Notes under the pieces: generated by a model | What the model was told of the DNA's origin: nothing | What the model saw: only the letters and a program-made list of their open reading frames with translations | The model's database searches: none | Program-made: the position numbers and the translations under genes | Shown here: positions 32,800-46,000 of the stretch, one piece after another | How positions within the stretch are numbered: the first letter of the stretch is position 1 | Layout: the number at the start of each line of letters is the position of its first letter | NCBI GenBank assembly: GCA_018806985.1 | Contig: JADANN010000251.1 | Span: forward strand, 878,001 to 942,000 | Direction: 5' to 3' | DNA from: Angiostrongylus vasorum | Taxonomy: Eukaryota > Nematoda > Chromadorea > Rhabditida > Metastrongylidae | DNA length: 64,000 nt

Positions 32800-35080
32800 T
32801 CGGTACATAAACGACGAAAATTGTCAAAGCCGGCATTGATCCACATCTCTTCAACAGTAAAACGTTCGATTCGTATTGTTAGCTGTTGAATGACTCGATG
32901 TTCATGACCAAACACGTGTAAAGCACAATGCCAACCCCGCAGACTGTTCTGTTAAAGCATGCTAACATGTTAATGAGAACAGCTCTTCCCCGTTGTTATC
33001 GACATCACTGAATAGGCTTCTTCTCGTCTCAACCAATCCGATGACATCGTACCTTATTCTTCTTGCTTGCATGATCAAGTTATTCATCGAGTACTCAGAT
33101 GCAAGTGAGTGTGCATTTAGGTACGGATCGTCACCTTAGTCCTTCAAGATTTAGGCAGCCTAGAATGGCTCTGAGACTTCAGTATCTTGCTTACCTCTTA
33201 AATTAGAAGCTGGATTCACTCATGAATAGCTTGCTAAAGCAGGACGCGACGCGACTCTCAACCACCTCCCATATTCTTCCCGCTCACTGGCTGCACGCTT
33301 TTGACCGAATTGACTCGTAAAAACAATCGCCATAGACAAGAACACACCCACTCACGCGTTAGTGAATATATCCTCGTGAATACAGAAGGCATTTGCTGAA
33401 TCGAAGCACAGAAACATGGAGTCTATCCCTTGGAACGACCTGCATCTAAGGGAAGCACAAAGTCGCTTTTGATACGCTAATAACTCACTGTCCGCCATCT
33501 AAAGAGGCGCCACGTTGCCTCGCGACTTACTGGCATCACACCCCCTCTATGGAGATCTGTGGACCAAAAATCGTATAAACAAATATGCAGTAAATTACTG
33601 CTGTGATGCTTGGTGATGTTTCATGACGTAATCCTCATATACTGATTAATGGTGAACCTTTGTGCTTTACCCTTGTTACAGAGATGCCCCTTCCGGTGGT
33701 TCACGTGTAACCCACTGCACCACCGAGGCCCTTGCTTTGTTTTTTCTCTCAGCCAGTTTTCTGCCTAACCGTACCATAAGCAATTACCCGTCAATGAGAA
33801 CGATCTAGGAAGCACAAATCGGCATTAAACCCAGCTGAGCTGAGGTTGTAGTCGAATGCACAAAGTTTACTCTTCATTTACTGGCTATAATTGTAATCCG
33901 ACTTGGAGTACAAGCTTTACAAGTATCTCAGCACCTCAGTGGTTTTACTTCACATCATACCCTGGAATAAAAACAGTAATTCCTAGTGTTATTTGAGTCA
34001 GAGATCAAAGTACATCAAAGTACTTAGCTCAACTATACAATTCGGAGCACCGGAAACTGTCCTTGATGGGTGAATTAAAGGAATTCACATCCGAAATGAA
34101 GTAGCGAAGGCATGTCCCAATGAACAACAGAGAACTCCTCGAAAGAATAAAACCACCATCTACGTAAACCATGAACAGAAAGGTGGATGTATTTAGAGCA
34201 TACACCGTTCTATTCACAAATGGATACCAGCTGTGGGATCACGGTGTTCCTGGAGGAACTAGCGTGCAAGAAACGGCACGGAATATGGACACTAAAAATT
34301 GCAGGACCGCCTTTCCATTAACCTAGGCATTGTCTAATAAGAGGAAAAAAAACTTTTCTTCTTCAGCAGACAGAGACCGCTAATAAATGCGCGATGCACC
34401 ACAATGGTCCATGTTTCGGCGAATTCGTAGCTCTTAAGAGCTTCGGAAGGTCAAATTGACACGCAATCCATTCGGTCACACACCTTGTAATCTCAGCATA
34501 AAAACTCAATTCATAACTTTTAATTCACCGAGTCATCAGCTTCTTTTAAGCATTCGCCGTTCTGTTTTCACCAAGTATTCCGGTTATTAATAAAGAACAC
34601 CTGCACTGAGTCCTGCCGTTGAGGAACATGCCTACCTCATGTAGAAAAAACGACCTTAGCTATGGGGTGAGGTCACGCGTGATCACAAGGCACTCCTCCC
34701 CATGGCACACTTCCCAGTTTTTGGAATTTATGCAAAATCCTTTTGCACGATGATGTTTGATTCCCATACGAAGATTACTTATTCCATACTATTAGATGAC
34801 TCGATATCACATGCATCGGACGGACAGTACCGATTCCAGTATTTCTTAAATTCCATTCGTTTCCTCGCATCCACCATCCACGAAAACCTTTAGAAATTTC
34901 CGCCGCTGCGGATTTCTACATCTTCGTCATCAATGTTGTTGAATCCCGCTCAAGTGGGTTATCTAGTTCGTAACGGCTTGCATGCATGTGTGTAGCCCTC
35001 TGTGTGTAACACAAAATTGCATAGTTTGAACTAACTGTAAAGATGGTGGTCGCATGTGTTCGAGTGCAGTGTTATTGATT
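32800..35080. other. no gene seen; SINE pieces
   Basis: Holds a minus-orientation family-D SINE head (33660-33740), a degenerate hammerhead-like piece (GAATTCGCCGAAACATGG on the minus strand near 34412) and a family-B SINE body (34845-34965). No exon recognised. Confidence 0.4.
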
Positions 35081-35084
35081 TATT

Positions 35085-35275
35085 TTTAAAGGTTGGGTGG
35101 TGGGAGGCAAATACGTTGGCGCAACGCGAAGACCACTCCGCATCCGTATAGAAGAGCATGTGCTTGAGAAGCTTGATGTCGGACAAAACACTCCACTAGG
35201 CACACGTAGGGCACAAACGCATAACAAAGGAAATTCGGAACTAAAAGTCACGATCATCAAACAACTGGGCGGGTA
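35085..35275 (+). mobile_element. Penelope GIY-YIG fragment
   Basis: Reads GGKYVGATRRPLRIRIEEHV then LGTRRAQTHNKGNSELKV, aligned to the YIGETGRPLCVRIKEH and RAQKHNGDDLEV parts of the endonuclease at 28.8-28.97 kb. It is followed immediately by a family-B SINE, so the Penelope fragment ends at the SINE insertion. Confidence 0.7.
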
Positions 35276-35640
35276 GCGCAGTGGTAGTGAAACCGTTCTT
35301 TACAGGGACCACCCACCTTACCCATGCGTAGGTTCTGCTCTGTTCCAGGCTCACCAAGCCTCTCATCCCTTCGAAGTCGGGACAGTGGTGTCAGGGTAGT
35401 CCTGGACAAGTTCACTCTCTCTTATCCATGGGAACATCCTACCACAGCTGTCTCAGGACGCTAGTGATAATCCACTCGATCGGAATTCAACACTGATGAC
35501 GAAGATGCAAAAATCAGCAGAAACGGACGAACTTACATGCAAGAAATTTCCAAAGGTTATCGTGGATGGTGGATGCGAAGAAGTGAATTCAAGACATTCT
35601 GGGATTGGCACAGTGTGATAAATGGAGAGAATCCACACTT
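35265..35640 (+). repeat. SINE family B, full length, sense orientation
   Basis: Head GGGCGGGTAGCGCAGTGGTA (A box TAGCGCAGTGG), worn B box near 35330 (GGTTCTGCTC), then CAGGCTCACCAAGCCTCTCA, body to GTTATCGTGGATGGTGGATG and GAATTCAAGACATTCTGGGA. This copy defines the family's sense strand. Confidence 0.75.
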
Positions 35641-35769
35641 TTTATACCATATTATTAAAATAGTATTGACAGAATTTCTCTATTAATAACATGCACTTTA
35701 CACTAACACAAAACAACGGCGCCGTCTCTTTGATTCTTCACCGCTACCTTTCATTACCCAGTTACTTTT

Positions 35770-36275
35770 AAGTGTAGATATTCTGCGCCGTGTAAAAGAG
35801 CACCTAGCTGGGAAACACAAAGTCAAACAAAAACATTCCACTACGCATATATAAAATACAAAGAAATAACGTTGAAGATTTTGGAATAAAACTGCTATCC
35901 TCTTTAAAACATCAGCGCTTAAAGCTCATGAAGTATTTTGGATAGAATCCAAAAATCCAACAATGAACCGTAAGGAGAAGTGTCTCAGTGATCATGCGTG
36001 ATCTTGTGCCATACCTCAGGCTGAGTTTCTGACCCAAGCCATGCATATTCCTCAACGTTCAGACTCTGTGCGGTTGGCCTCTACCAATAACTGGAACACT
36101 TGTAAAAGCAAAACGGTGAATGTTTAAAAGATGCTGTCTACCATGTGAATGAAGTTTTCGCATTGGGTTTCTTTCTGCTGTGGTTATGAAAATGCTCGAA
36201 TGAGTGGACTGCATGCCAATTTGGAAAGTCCAGGATCTGAAGAAGGCGAAACCGCCGAAACAACCTTATGTCTGC
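35770..36275 (+). mobile_element. Penelope 3'-end fragment with hammerhead-like motif
   Basis: Contains RRVKEHLAGKHK, then NPTMNRKEKCLSD, matching the end of the endonuclease frame and the 3' untranslated part of the element at 28.86-29.1 kb. It ends with the motif CTGAAGAAGGCGAAACCGCC then GAAAC at about 36238-36262. It lies directly downstream of the DMAC2-like gene. Confidence 0.65.
36238..36263 (+). ncRNA. hammerhead-ribozyme-like motif
   Basis: CTGAAGA, A, GGCGAAACCGCC, GAAAC. Stem II (GGCG/CGCC) is perfect. The 3' cleavage part is altered (CAACC instead of CGTC), so activity is doubtful. Confidence 0.5.
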
Positions 36276-36322
36276 TCAAGAAGAAAGCATTAATTTATAG
36301 TACTCAACATACGTAAATGTAA

Positions 36323-37073
36323 TTACTTATCTTTCGCTGAAACGCGATGACATCCGCTTAAATCTAACATTTCTAGACGATCCATCATCCCTCCAATTCT
36401 CGACAGTGCCCAGTCGTCGATGTAGGGACAATCTGCCAACCTTAACATCCTCAGGTGATTTAAGCTTTGAAGATTCTCGAAACCTTCAAACATAAGCTCA
36501 GTTCCAGAAGCGTCTATTGCCTCTAAATAAAGATCAGGAATTTTTGTTCCTGGAAGGCTGTAGCGCTAAAAAAATTAGTGTGCTCAAAAACCAGAACTGT
36601 GTTCTAATAAAGACAGATGCTTAAGTAGCACACGTACATTGTTTTTATCCTTTTTGTACCACGTATCATCACCAACAAACTTGACGGAGGCACCTCTATG
36701 AACCAGAAAATGGGCAGCTGCCAAGTCTGGGCCCAAAAACAACAGCCTCTCCGGAATCATTCTAAAAAGAATTCCATATCGATTTCATATTACTTAGGTA
36801 TTTCTAGACAAACTTTGCAAAATCATCAAAATCCCACCTCTGGTCATATTGAAGGTGCTGAAAATGCTGATATCGTCGAAAACGTCGAATGTTGTCGAAA
36901 CTGTGGTCGACATATCGCATCTGTGTGTGAGCAGTAAGCACTTCCATTGGCATCGCTCCGGTGTCTTTTCGAGTTTGATCGGCTTTATCCTTTTTTGGTA
37001 GTACTAAAAACGCATAAGCTGCAGTGCTAATATACATGTCTTTTGCATATGTGTGCCACAGACTCCTCATCAT
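36323..37073 (-). CDS. DMAC2/ATP5S-like mitochondrial leucine-rich-repeat protein, complete three-exon gene
   Basis: The family (distal membrane-arm assembly component 2 / ATP synthase coupling factor B-like) acts in mitochondria in respiratory-complex assembly. Exons (minus): 37073-36814, 36761-36638, 36565-36323; phases fit and the total is 627 nt, 208 residues, near the family's usual 200-260. A basic Tyr/Ser-containing start could be a targeting peptide. Key blocks: WDFDDFAKMIPERLLFLGPD across the first junction, AAAHFLVHRGASVKFVG, then LRR-like blocks LRLADCPYIDDWALSRIGG and LEMLDLSGCHRVSAKD. The order GPD-AAAHF-VKF, then ID.S.T, then C..IDDW.LSR, then LDLSGC is characteristic of the family. 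The protein ends shortly after the second LRR, slightly earlier than vertebrate members. A CTGTAG acceptor lies about 13 bases before the ATG. A SINE lies just upstream, and Penelope 3' debris lies just downstream. Confidence 0.87.
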
Positions 37074-37134
37074 TAGATGTGTGCACTACAGCAACGAAAC
37101 TTTAATTTTAAAAAAGCAATACGATAAAAAGGAC

Positions 37135-37402
37135 AAAGCTTCCAGCATTCGTCAGCACCTGAGAGATGCGGCATGCATTCGACCCCACTGAGCATCGTTG
37201 GAAGTGACTGAATGCATATCTGGCCTTTACAATGACTAGCGGTGGCCTACCGATGTATCGAGCCAGTGCTGCTATCCTCCCAGAGAAATCTGGTGCGAAG
37301 TCGCCTACCCTGCAGAGATGGAAGGCTCGGTGAGCCTGGGGGCGCGGGGATCGATCCCGTGTGTATCGCAGGGCTCCTCCGACCACTGCGCCACGTCCCC
37401 TA
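37135..37402 (-). repeat. SINE family A, full length, upstream of the DMAC2-like gene
   Basis: GCTCCTCCGACCACTGCGCC (A-box complement), GGGGATCGATCCCGTG (B-box complement), body GGTGGCCTACCGATGTATCG, end CACCTGAGAGATGCGG. The SINE starts about 60 bases upstream of the gene's ATG. Confidence 0.8.
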
Positions 37403-37889
37403 TCGGTTGGTAAACTCTACTAAATATGCATTATTTAGGTCTACAAACATTTGATTTCTACTCGATTATCAAAACGGAATACCAAACAAAAGTTCACATG
37501 AGTACCATGAAAGAAACTGATTCTCTGACGTGGAAATAAGTGGAGGCAAATATAATAACCTTAGCTAAAAGTTGCTATGAAACGCAATTCTCACCATCTT
37601 GAGGACGTTCTGGAGTTAGATACATTCCTGTGGGAAATCTAATGAAATTTTTCTGCAATTCACGCTCGTGTTCATGTTCTTCCTAAAAGTAGCTAATTTA
37701 TCAATACAGTCACGCGTAAGAGACACCACTACTAAGAAAGTAAGAAGTTTTTAACGGATGGATAATGCACCCAATGGTGAGATACATCATATTTGATTTA
37801 CCTTTCAGAACAACTCGCTCTAATAAGTGGTAAATGTATTTCTTTAAACGAAACCTTACTAATTTCATACACCTTCACGTCTGTGGTGA

Positions 37890-38285
37890 GGATACTTGGA
37901 TACTTGGACGGCCGGGCTTCACTGGTTGTGCGGGCCTCAGCATAATTTCCACTTTCTCGGAGTTTTGCTGGTCTAGCCGTTGCGGTTCGCTGGAGTCCTG
38001 AGGTCAGCCTAGCCAAAGTCTGCCGTAGGTCTTCACAACCACAGGCAGTCGCCGCCCCTGTGGATCAGAGAGAGATTTGCCAGACGCGACTAGTTTGATA
38101 CCATGATGGTGATGGATGTTGGTATTGGTCTACTCTCAGCTGGGCTTCCTCATGGAATCGCCGGACTCCTTCTCAGCTTGAGAGGCCCTACTGGGAGGAA
38201 GGATCCCACCGCTGCACATCTGAGCCCGACACCCTGGAACACCTCCCAGTCACGACGAAGCGGTAAAACGTGGGGAGGTGTAGTG
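37890..38285 (+). repeat. R400, copy 3
   Basis: GGATACTTGGACGGCCGGGC head, GAGTCCTGAGGTCAGCCTAG, GATCAGAGAGAGATTTGCCA, AGTCACGACGAAGCGGTAAA end. Lies between the DMAC2-like gene and the 39.2 kb exon. Confidence 0.8.
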
Positions 38286-38619
38286 AGGATAGTCTCAAAA
38301 AATACTTCAAGTCTCTAAAATATAACAGTATTCTTGTTTCTGCCAACAATCATGTAACTGTGAACGTATTCTTAGCAAACGGGAACTATTTCCCCTACCA
38401 AGCGATTTTTTTGACAAGCGTACAACTTCCTTGTTTAACGATAAACCAACCTGCCCTTTGCCTAAATCATACCACTGTGGTTGTATCTAACATCATACCC
38501 CGCCATGAAAAAAAGAATAGGCAGTGGACAGCTTCAGCTTAACTGGTTTTAATACCGATTTCTGCTCCCCACACCAACCTAGTTGATGGGTGATTGTTGA
38601 TAGCAGCTACAGAAACATG

Positions 38620-38800
38620 GCTGAGAGAAAACCGAAACGAAGGACTCGCATGGTGTAGTGGTGAAAGCGAAACGAAGGACCCGCATGATGTAGTGGTGAA
38701 CGCGTTAGTCCCTGTAAAGGCTAACAGCATGTTCGATCCTCACCGCAGACACCCGCCGTCCGGAGTTTTGCACATATCTCAGCATCATTGTAGTATACAG
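38620..38800 (+). repeat. SINE family C with partial tandem duplication
   Basis: The lead ACGAAGGA(C)CTCGCATGGTGT occurs twice (38638 and 38679) before one full unit with a good B box (GTTCGATCCTCACCGC at about 38729) and the TTGCACATATCTCAGCATCA end. This copy preserves the tRNA B box better than most. Confidence 0.65.
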
Positions 38801-38824
38801 ATAACTCAAATTTCCATGCTTGAC

Positions 38825-39170
38825 TAAGGAGTGAGTAGCGCAGTGGTACTGATTCCGATCACTATGGCGCTGAGATATGTGCCACCGTGCCTCGGGTCAC
38901 CAGAGCTCTCATCCCTTTGGGATCGGGAATTTAGTAACGTAGTTGTCTGTGAACGGTTCACTCGATGCAATCTATGAAGAGTGCACTAGCCAGCCTATCG
39001 CAGGACTCCAGGAAGAATCGACTCGACGACTAGCATCCGACGACATCCATAAAGACGAATACGCAATCTCCAAATAACCCATATGCAAAAGCTTAGAAGA
39101 CCTTCTTGGATGATGGGTGACAGGAGCGAATCGAATGCAAAAAGTGCTGAGATGCACATATTAGACGTGA
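38825..39170 (+). repeat. SINE family B, sense orientation
   Basis: Head AGTGAGTAGCGCAGTGGTAC, body CATCCCTTTGGGATCGGGAA, AGTGCACTAGCCAGCCTATC and GACGACATCCATAAAGACGA, end AAAAAGTGCTGAGATGC. Confidence 0.7.
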
Positions 39171-39216
39171 ATATACTGGTCATGAAAAATAAATAAACAG
39201 AACAGCCTTACTGTAT

Positions 39217-39450
39217 TTAGTGATGGCTATTGATTACAGCTTCTTTGAAAGCAACATACCCTGGCCTTCTCCAACTCTTGCCATCGTTTGAAGCTACTCC
39301 ATTTATGAATGAAACTTGTTCGTTTTTGATACTCACTGAGAGCTCTTCTACCAACCGAAAGTAAAGCTCGCCGTGTTCTCGAGGACATAAACTGGTAGTA
39401 AAATAAAAGATTTTGGAAAGATCTCTTCCCTCATCTATACAGATACAAGG
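39217..39450 (-). CDS. terminal exon of an unrecognised protein
   Basis: A 78-codon open block ends in TAA at 39217. It is preceded by a strong acceptor (ATTTTTACAG ending at 39451) and keeps an open frame across an internal CTACCAG that could be mistaken for another acceptor. The protein contains CICIDEGRDLSKIFYF, LCPREHGELYFRLVEEL and GKSWRRPGYVAFKEAV, with balanced composition and no low complexity. A hydrophobic stretch ending GLIGFVE just upstream, followed by GTAAAT, may be the preceding exon and joins in phase, but it has an upstream in-frame stop. The block lies about 0.6 kb downstream of the GalNAc-transferase on the same strand; whether it is a separate gene is unknown. I do not recognise the family. 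Confidence 0.5.
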   Translation of the reverse strand, partial: PCICIDEGRDLSKIFYFTTSLCPREHGELYFRLVEELSVSIKNEQVSFINGVASNDGKSWRRPGYVAFKEAVINSHH

Positions 39451-40041
39451 CTGTAAAAATCAAGAACTAGTAGAAAGTACATCATTCGGAAATAAAACTC
39501 GCTGTAATGGATGGTTAGTACCATGAAGAGTTTGGATCGATGAAAACGAAATCTAACATGAAAGCATTTACCTCAACAAACCCAATCAAACCTATGACAA
39601 AGTAAACAACCCAATCATATCACAAGACCTAACAACCGAAAGATGAGATATTTAATATTCACAGATGTAATTGTACTCTCCTAATAATTAGAATTATAAA
39701 TTCTACTCTTATTACAATATTAACACTACAGTAAGATTAGCTCATTAGCACATTGACTTTTGAGACAAGGCCAAATCTGAAAAGACAACAATGGAACACT
39801 CAGAATATGACCAGAAGTGAGAACACTTGGTAACAACCGTGGTAAAACAAGGAGGAGCAAACAACCATACTACGGCATGTATACAAATAAAAAAAAACGT
39901 TTGTCAAAATACAACCACTGGGCGGGTACATTTACCAAGAAAGGCAGAACAATGCGTAAAGCATCGGATAAAACAGAAATTGAGATGGTCGATCACAATA
40001 TTCCACTGAAGACAGCGACGATGAGGATACGAGTCGAGACG

Positions 40042-43000
40042 TTACATCACGTAGCCCTCCACAGACCACATCTGTTCGGGCGAATAGTCGCACTTCAACA
40101 ATCCTACCTCCTTTTCAGAGAGTATCGATAAACAACGGCCCGTCTTAACATGAACCAGTTGTCCATTTTCAGGATTATATTTGAAAAAATGTTTCGGATT
40201 CGTTGAGGCTACATTACACCGTTCTATTCGGACTATGTTATCCATGGACAACGATGAGCCCGTAGAAAGACACAAGTCATCTGAGCGAACTTCTCCACGT
40301 CCTGTTAACGACCACGCCTGATTACCACCCGATCCATGGCAAGGCTGCAACCCAACCGGGCCATCCTTCTTAGCCATTGTATCAAGACATAGTCTTAAAT
40401 CCTTGTTAAAAATAGCACCAATGGATTTGAAATCGTATGGAACAGGAGCTTCAGGATATATATTTCTCAAGTACCACTCGAAGGACTTGCATTGCAAATT
40501 GGCACGAAGCTGTTGCCTGCTGGAAAGGTCACCAGCGTCAACATGTCGTGCAGCTAAACATTGCAAAAGATTTAACAACACAAACCAAAGTCGAAAATTT
40601 TATGACGAAATAAAGCAACGAAGGAAAACAATGGTCAGTACTGCACGACGCGGTTTTCGATAATTCGAATAGCTAGGGAATTGGGAACTTGGAAGACTCG
40701 CAGAGTTTTCCCTAGTATTTTAATACCCCATACTTTTCTTGGCAAAAATGGCCTTTTTAATTTGAAAATTGTACGAAAGTCAAACTTAGGGCCCAAACGC
40801 GGAAGCGGGGACTGGATCGCCTCCACTAAACCTCATTCCTTCAATCGCAACAGTCGTTGAATCTCGACTCATTCAGGTGAAAAAGGAAACGATTTAACTT
40901 GCAGGCTATAAAAAAAAAACAGAACTTCATCTTGATAGAATAAAAACTTGCATCTTGTTCGCAAAGAACTTTAGATTCCAATTAGTTTCCATTCCATTCT
41001 TGGAAGGTAGTAGTGAGGTGGTTAGTGATGGAGCCATTGGGAAGCAAGATGCTGGTTAAATCTACCTCCCCCCTCAACGCTACCCTTCAGTCCACGTGGA
41101 AATGCGTTAACTCGGCTTTCTCCAAGATGTCGGGAAAAATAGATTCGACCAGCATTTTGCGACATTCACAAAGAAGATGAAACACTCAAGCAGAGGCCGA
41201 AAAAACACGCGGAATGTTCGAAGACCTTCGTGGACAAGGAATTCGAGGAAAAGGAATCGAATGCAGGAAGTGCTGGGGTCAGCAAAGTAGATGTGACGAC
41301 AAGTCATGTAAACTTACTTACTTGGATATTTGGAAGGCCCGTCTTCATGAGTTGTGCAGAGCCCAGCACATCTGCCATTCGTGTCTTTCTCTGGCAATCG
41401 TCGCCCATGGTGGTGATTTTACTCTAGCATGTTTAATCCCAGTATCAAGAGATTTAATTCCAGTCACGTCAATAATGATAAATAATTTAAAAAATTCCCC
41501 ATGGTAGTTTGCCGCTTAACATGTGTGCTATTTAGCGTCAAATTTCGATGAAGTGTAGAAACTCAACATCGCAATAGGGTCTCCCAAGCCAAGAATGGGT
41601 GTGACATTTCCACCAACAAGTCCAGAAAACTGTAAACCAATTCCAGGAATCACGGCCTTCACCGCGAGAACATGGTCACTAGAGTCGTGACGCCATAAGG
41701 AAGCCGTTTCGCCCTCTCCCGAAATAAAAGGTCACTTACACGGAACCATTTTGTAGAAAAACTGCTTGTATTCGTCCATCCAGACTTCAGCTGTTCGTGC
41801 AGCATTGTGGTGAATGACCTAGAAAAGCAGTATGAGTTGAAATTACGTCTCACTGATAGAAGACAAAAGACAAATCACGTCCAGAGAACAAATTTATAAT
41901 TAGCTGTCATTGTGATTAAGAACTTTGCAATCAAAATCTTATTTGTAAATTTGAAGACATTGATTATAAAATCCCTATCGTTCACATCTTCTATTCCCTA
42001 AAAACGGACGTATGTAACCGAGTAGCGAGGGCACAGAGATCAGTAAAGTTTCTGAAAAGGGCTCAACAAATGCGGAAAACAATATAAAATCCGGAAGTTT
42101 CGAAGTTAATAAGTTCGGAAACTAAAAGCTGACGTACAGTGGTATAGGTACATCGGAATACTTCAGTTCGAAGCCTACAAAACTGCATTGAAAATAACTT
42201 CAACGAAGCTGAGATATTTGCAAAACTCTGGACCGCAGGTGCCTATGGTGGGAAACGAACGCGCTATTGTCCTTTCCGGGGAGTAACGCGTTCACCACCA
42301 CACCATGCGGGTCCTTCGTTTCGCCTGTCTCTCAGCGATTTCTATCGATCTTGCTCCCCAGATCAATCCCGTTGACGGGTGACTGCTGAAGGCAAAAGAT
42401 CGATAGAACTAGCTGAGAGACAGGCGAAACGAAGGGACCCGCATGGTGTGGTGGTGAACGCGTTACTCCTCGGAAAGAACAATAGCGCGTTCGTTCCCCA
42501 CCATAGGCACCTGCGGTCCAGAGTTTTGCAAATATCTCAGCTTCGTTGAAGTTATGTTTCATAATATACCCCTGCCTGCAAAAAACAGTAGGCAGTAAGT
42601 AAAAAAGGTTAAAATTGCATTGAAAATATTAGGTGGGTACGTAGAGAGAGTAGCAGAGATAGGGAGAGGAAGAGAGAAGGGAAGAGGGATAAAACGAGAT
42701 GGAGAGAGGGAGAGAGAAGCGACAGAGCCAGATGACAATGCAGGGGGCAACAAAAACTTCCATAGAGCCTGCTTAATGCTTAAAATTCCACGATGATAGC
42801 ATCCCGACGTTCCGATAAAACGCCTTCGGAAGGTCAGTGTGGAGCAAACCGATGACTTCTATTGCGACCACCTAGGTATCTACGTAGACTTTCCCTCATA
42901 CCGTCTTAGGGACAGGAATACCCTCGTTTGTACCCAACGCAGTCCAATATGTTATCTTGTCGGAAGGAAACCACTGTCCACTATAATACCAGAACACTTA

Positions 43001-46000
43001 AAGAATTGCTAGAACTCATTTTCATTCCTTTTCCTTTTATTTTTTGGACGACCCATCTTCACATCCACAGTGTGGATCTCAGAATATCTCGCATTCGACT
43101 TGTTTCCTCGCATCCATAATCCACTGAGGCCTTCCAACTATTATTTGTGCCTTGGGATGCTGCTTGAGGATTTTCATTTCATCTTGAATGTCGTAGAATG
43201 CTGGTCAAGGCGATTCTTACTGGACTCCTAAGATAGCCGGACTACAGCGTTCATAATTGGATTGCAGAAGGTGAATTTTCCCCGGACAAATCCAGCACCA
43301 AGTCCCCGATCCTGGAGGGATGATATGCTTGTTGAACCCGGAGCGAGATCCAACCAGTTCCGTACTCGTGATGACCGGCATCACTACCACTGTGCTATGC
43401 GTAACCTAGAAATTTAACACACACGAACACAAGACGATTTCTGTCTCGATTTTGACATCGTATGTGAAAACATAGGTCTCTCCTAAATCTTTAAAAAACG
43501 TGAAAAACTCGTTCACAGAAAACTAGCTTGTTCGAATCTGTATGTTAGTAGTGAACTTAACACAGTGGACACCTTAGGAGAGCAAGACTGAAATGCGGTA
43601 GGGTTTCCGAATTGCGTTATCGCCAGTGAAACCCCGGGGATATCCCAAAAAGTACGAAATTCTTCATTAAACCTCGACTGAAAATCAGGACATTCCCACA
43701 AATCAGATCGAATAAATGAATCGCAGTAAAAAAAAACATGTTGAATAGAATGACCTGAAGAAAGCTTTTAACGTGACCGAATTCCAAAAGATGTCAAGGG
43801 TAGAACGGAGACCACCGAACCGAACATCAGGCTTTTTCACAATAGCTGTGAAAGGAAAATATGGAGCTTGGCCGAATAGAATCTACTCAGCAATTTTTGC
43901 ACGTGACGGGACGAATGGGCAAATCACATATTCGCCTGTGAGGAGGACCATAAAAAGAATTGTATTTGATATAAGCAATATATAACCCTTAGGAAACCTT
44001 GCGCCTAAAGGTTCTGCATTTAAATAATAACAAAAAGATGATTTGGACGTCGTTTCCTGAAAATCCAGGAATTCTTCCCTTAGAGAGTACCGAAACTCAT
44101 AGCCCTAAAACATTTGAAAATATAGCTCTTCGAATTACAACAGTCCTTACACTCTTGTCACTGAATTAACGAGCTGCTCTATTTTAGAACGAAATAAATA
44201 ATTAAAAATTGCAAGCGAAACATTTAATCGAACAATTAGAGACAAGACCTTGGCAGTACCACCTGGGAACGTATACGGGGTTTGTTTGCGGAACACATGT
44301 CCAACACGAGAACATGGATGAATTTCTAACGAACCACCGCACATCCATACTCTGAAGGATATCTCGAGGTTTTCACCGCCCCATACTTGCATTCCCTCGT
44401 CGTAAGAACCAATATCATAAAAAAATTGTCTATCGATTGCAAATAAACCTCCAGCAATGGTTGGGGTCTGAATAGGTGATGAATGATCACCATTCCTTCT
44501 GATCATCTCCCTTTTCGGTACAGGATACCATCGGAAATTCAAATGCCAATTAAAACCTCCCCACGTTGTATCAGAAGCAGTCACATACTCAAATGTATCA
44601 TCTGGAAGGAACCGAAGTGGTGAAAATTAAAATAATTCAAAAAGCAGTTTTTGAACCGAAATGCGAATTTCACCGGAAATCACATCGATAATGGGGGCGA
44701 CAACACGTTTCCTATCATCTGCAACCCGTTCTAGAAGTGGTTCGAGCCATCCATGGGTAACCTACAGCAAAGCTTTCCTCCTGATTAAAACAGTTACAAA
44801 ACACAAACGGTTCCTGAACGCTTTTAAACAAATTAAACGACAATCGTAATGATGCTGAGATATTTGCAAACTCTGGACCGCAGGTGTCTGCGGTTGGGAA
44901 CGAGCGCGATATTACCCTTTCCGGGGGCTAACGCGTTCAACATCACACCATGCGGGTCCTTCGTTTCGCCTGTCTCTAAGCTAGATTGGTACCTACCAGT
45001 GCATTCAGCAATCACCCGGCAACGGAATTGATCTGGTGAGCACAAATCGGCATAGAACGCAGTTAAGCTGAAGCTGTAGTCGAAATCACTGGAACGATAC
45101 GCTTTTCCTTGTTCTTCGCTAGAATGGATAGATAGATCTGGAGAACTGAGAGAGAGGCGAAACGAAGGACCAGCATGATGTGGTGGCGAATGCGATAGCC
45201 CCGGAAATAGTAATAAAGTGTTCAATACCCACCGCAGACACCTGCGATCCTCAGATTTTGCAAATATCTCACCATCACTGTAGATGTTTTTCACATAATA
45301 TTCTGTAGTGAAAAATTGTAGTAGGCAGAAATAAAAAGTTAGTGTTAGATGACAATTATAAACAAGACCCAACACAGAGAAGACACACTCTTTAAAGAAA
45401 ACACTATGGCCCTAATTTGCTACTTAGAGTTTTTTATCCAACAATGATCACCTCCACGTGTGCATCAAGAAACAGGATAATACGACCCTTAGCCATTTCC
45501 GAACCATGTAAACGAGCACGTATCAGTCCACTTCGTTGTTTCAAATGAGTGATTCGCATTTTAATCTACAAGAAGAAGACTTGGAATCAAGAAGTAGTTC
45601 TTCCTTTTCGTAAAAAGATGCATAAGATCACCAATATAAGATAAACCAACGGGAAACCGTTTGATGTACTCGTCTAGTGGCTCTTTGAGATAGTCTCGAT
45701 CAGATAAGTCATCGATTAGAATAATCTCTTCCAACAAATGGTGAGGAGACCTGAATAAAATGTTTAAAGAACCAGGTCTATCTCACTTTTTAAAAAAGAT
45801 GATCTGACGAAAATGTTAACAAAAAATACCTGTTAATCACAGAGTGTAATGTACGAAGCAGCGTTGTCCATGCTTCATTATGGAAAACAATAATAACTGA
45901 TGTTTTTGGGAGATCCGTTGGATAGGTCCTACTTTGGCACCTGAAAATTAAAATTTACCAAAGAAGTGGGATTCACTTAACAACTTAGTGATTTCGAAAA

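Noticed and set aside
44833..45375. 180-codon minus-strand frame inside the GalNAc-transferase gene
   Set aside because: It runs through two SINE family C copies in an intron; the sequence matches other SINE copies, not a protein family.
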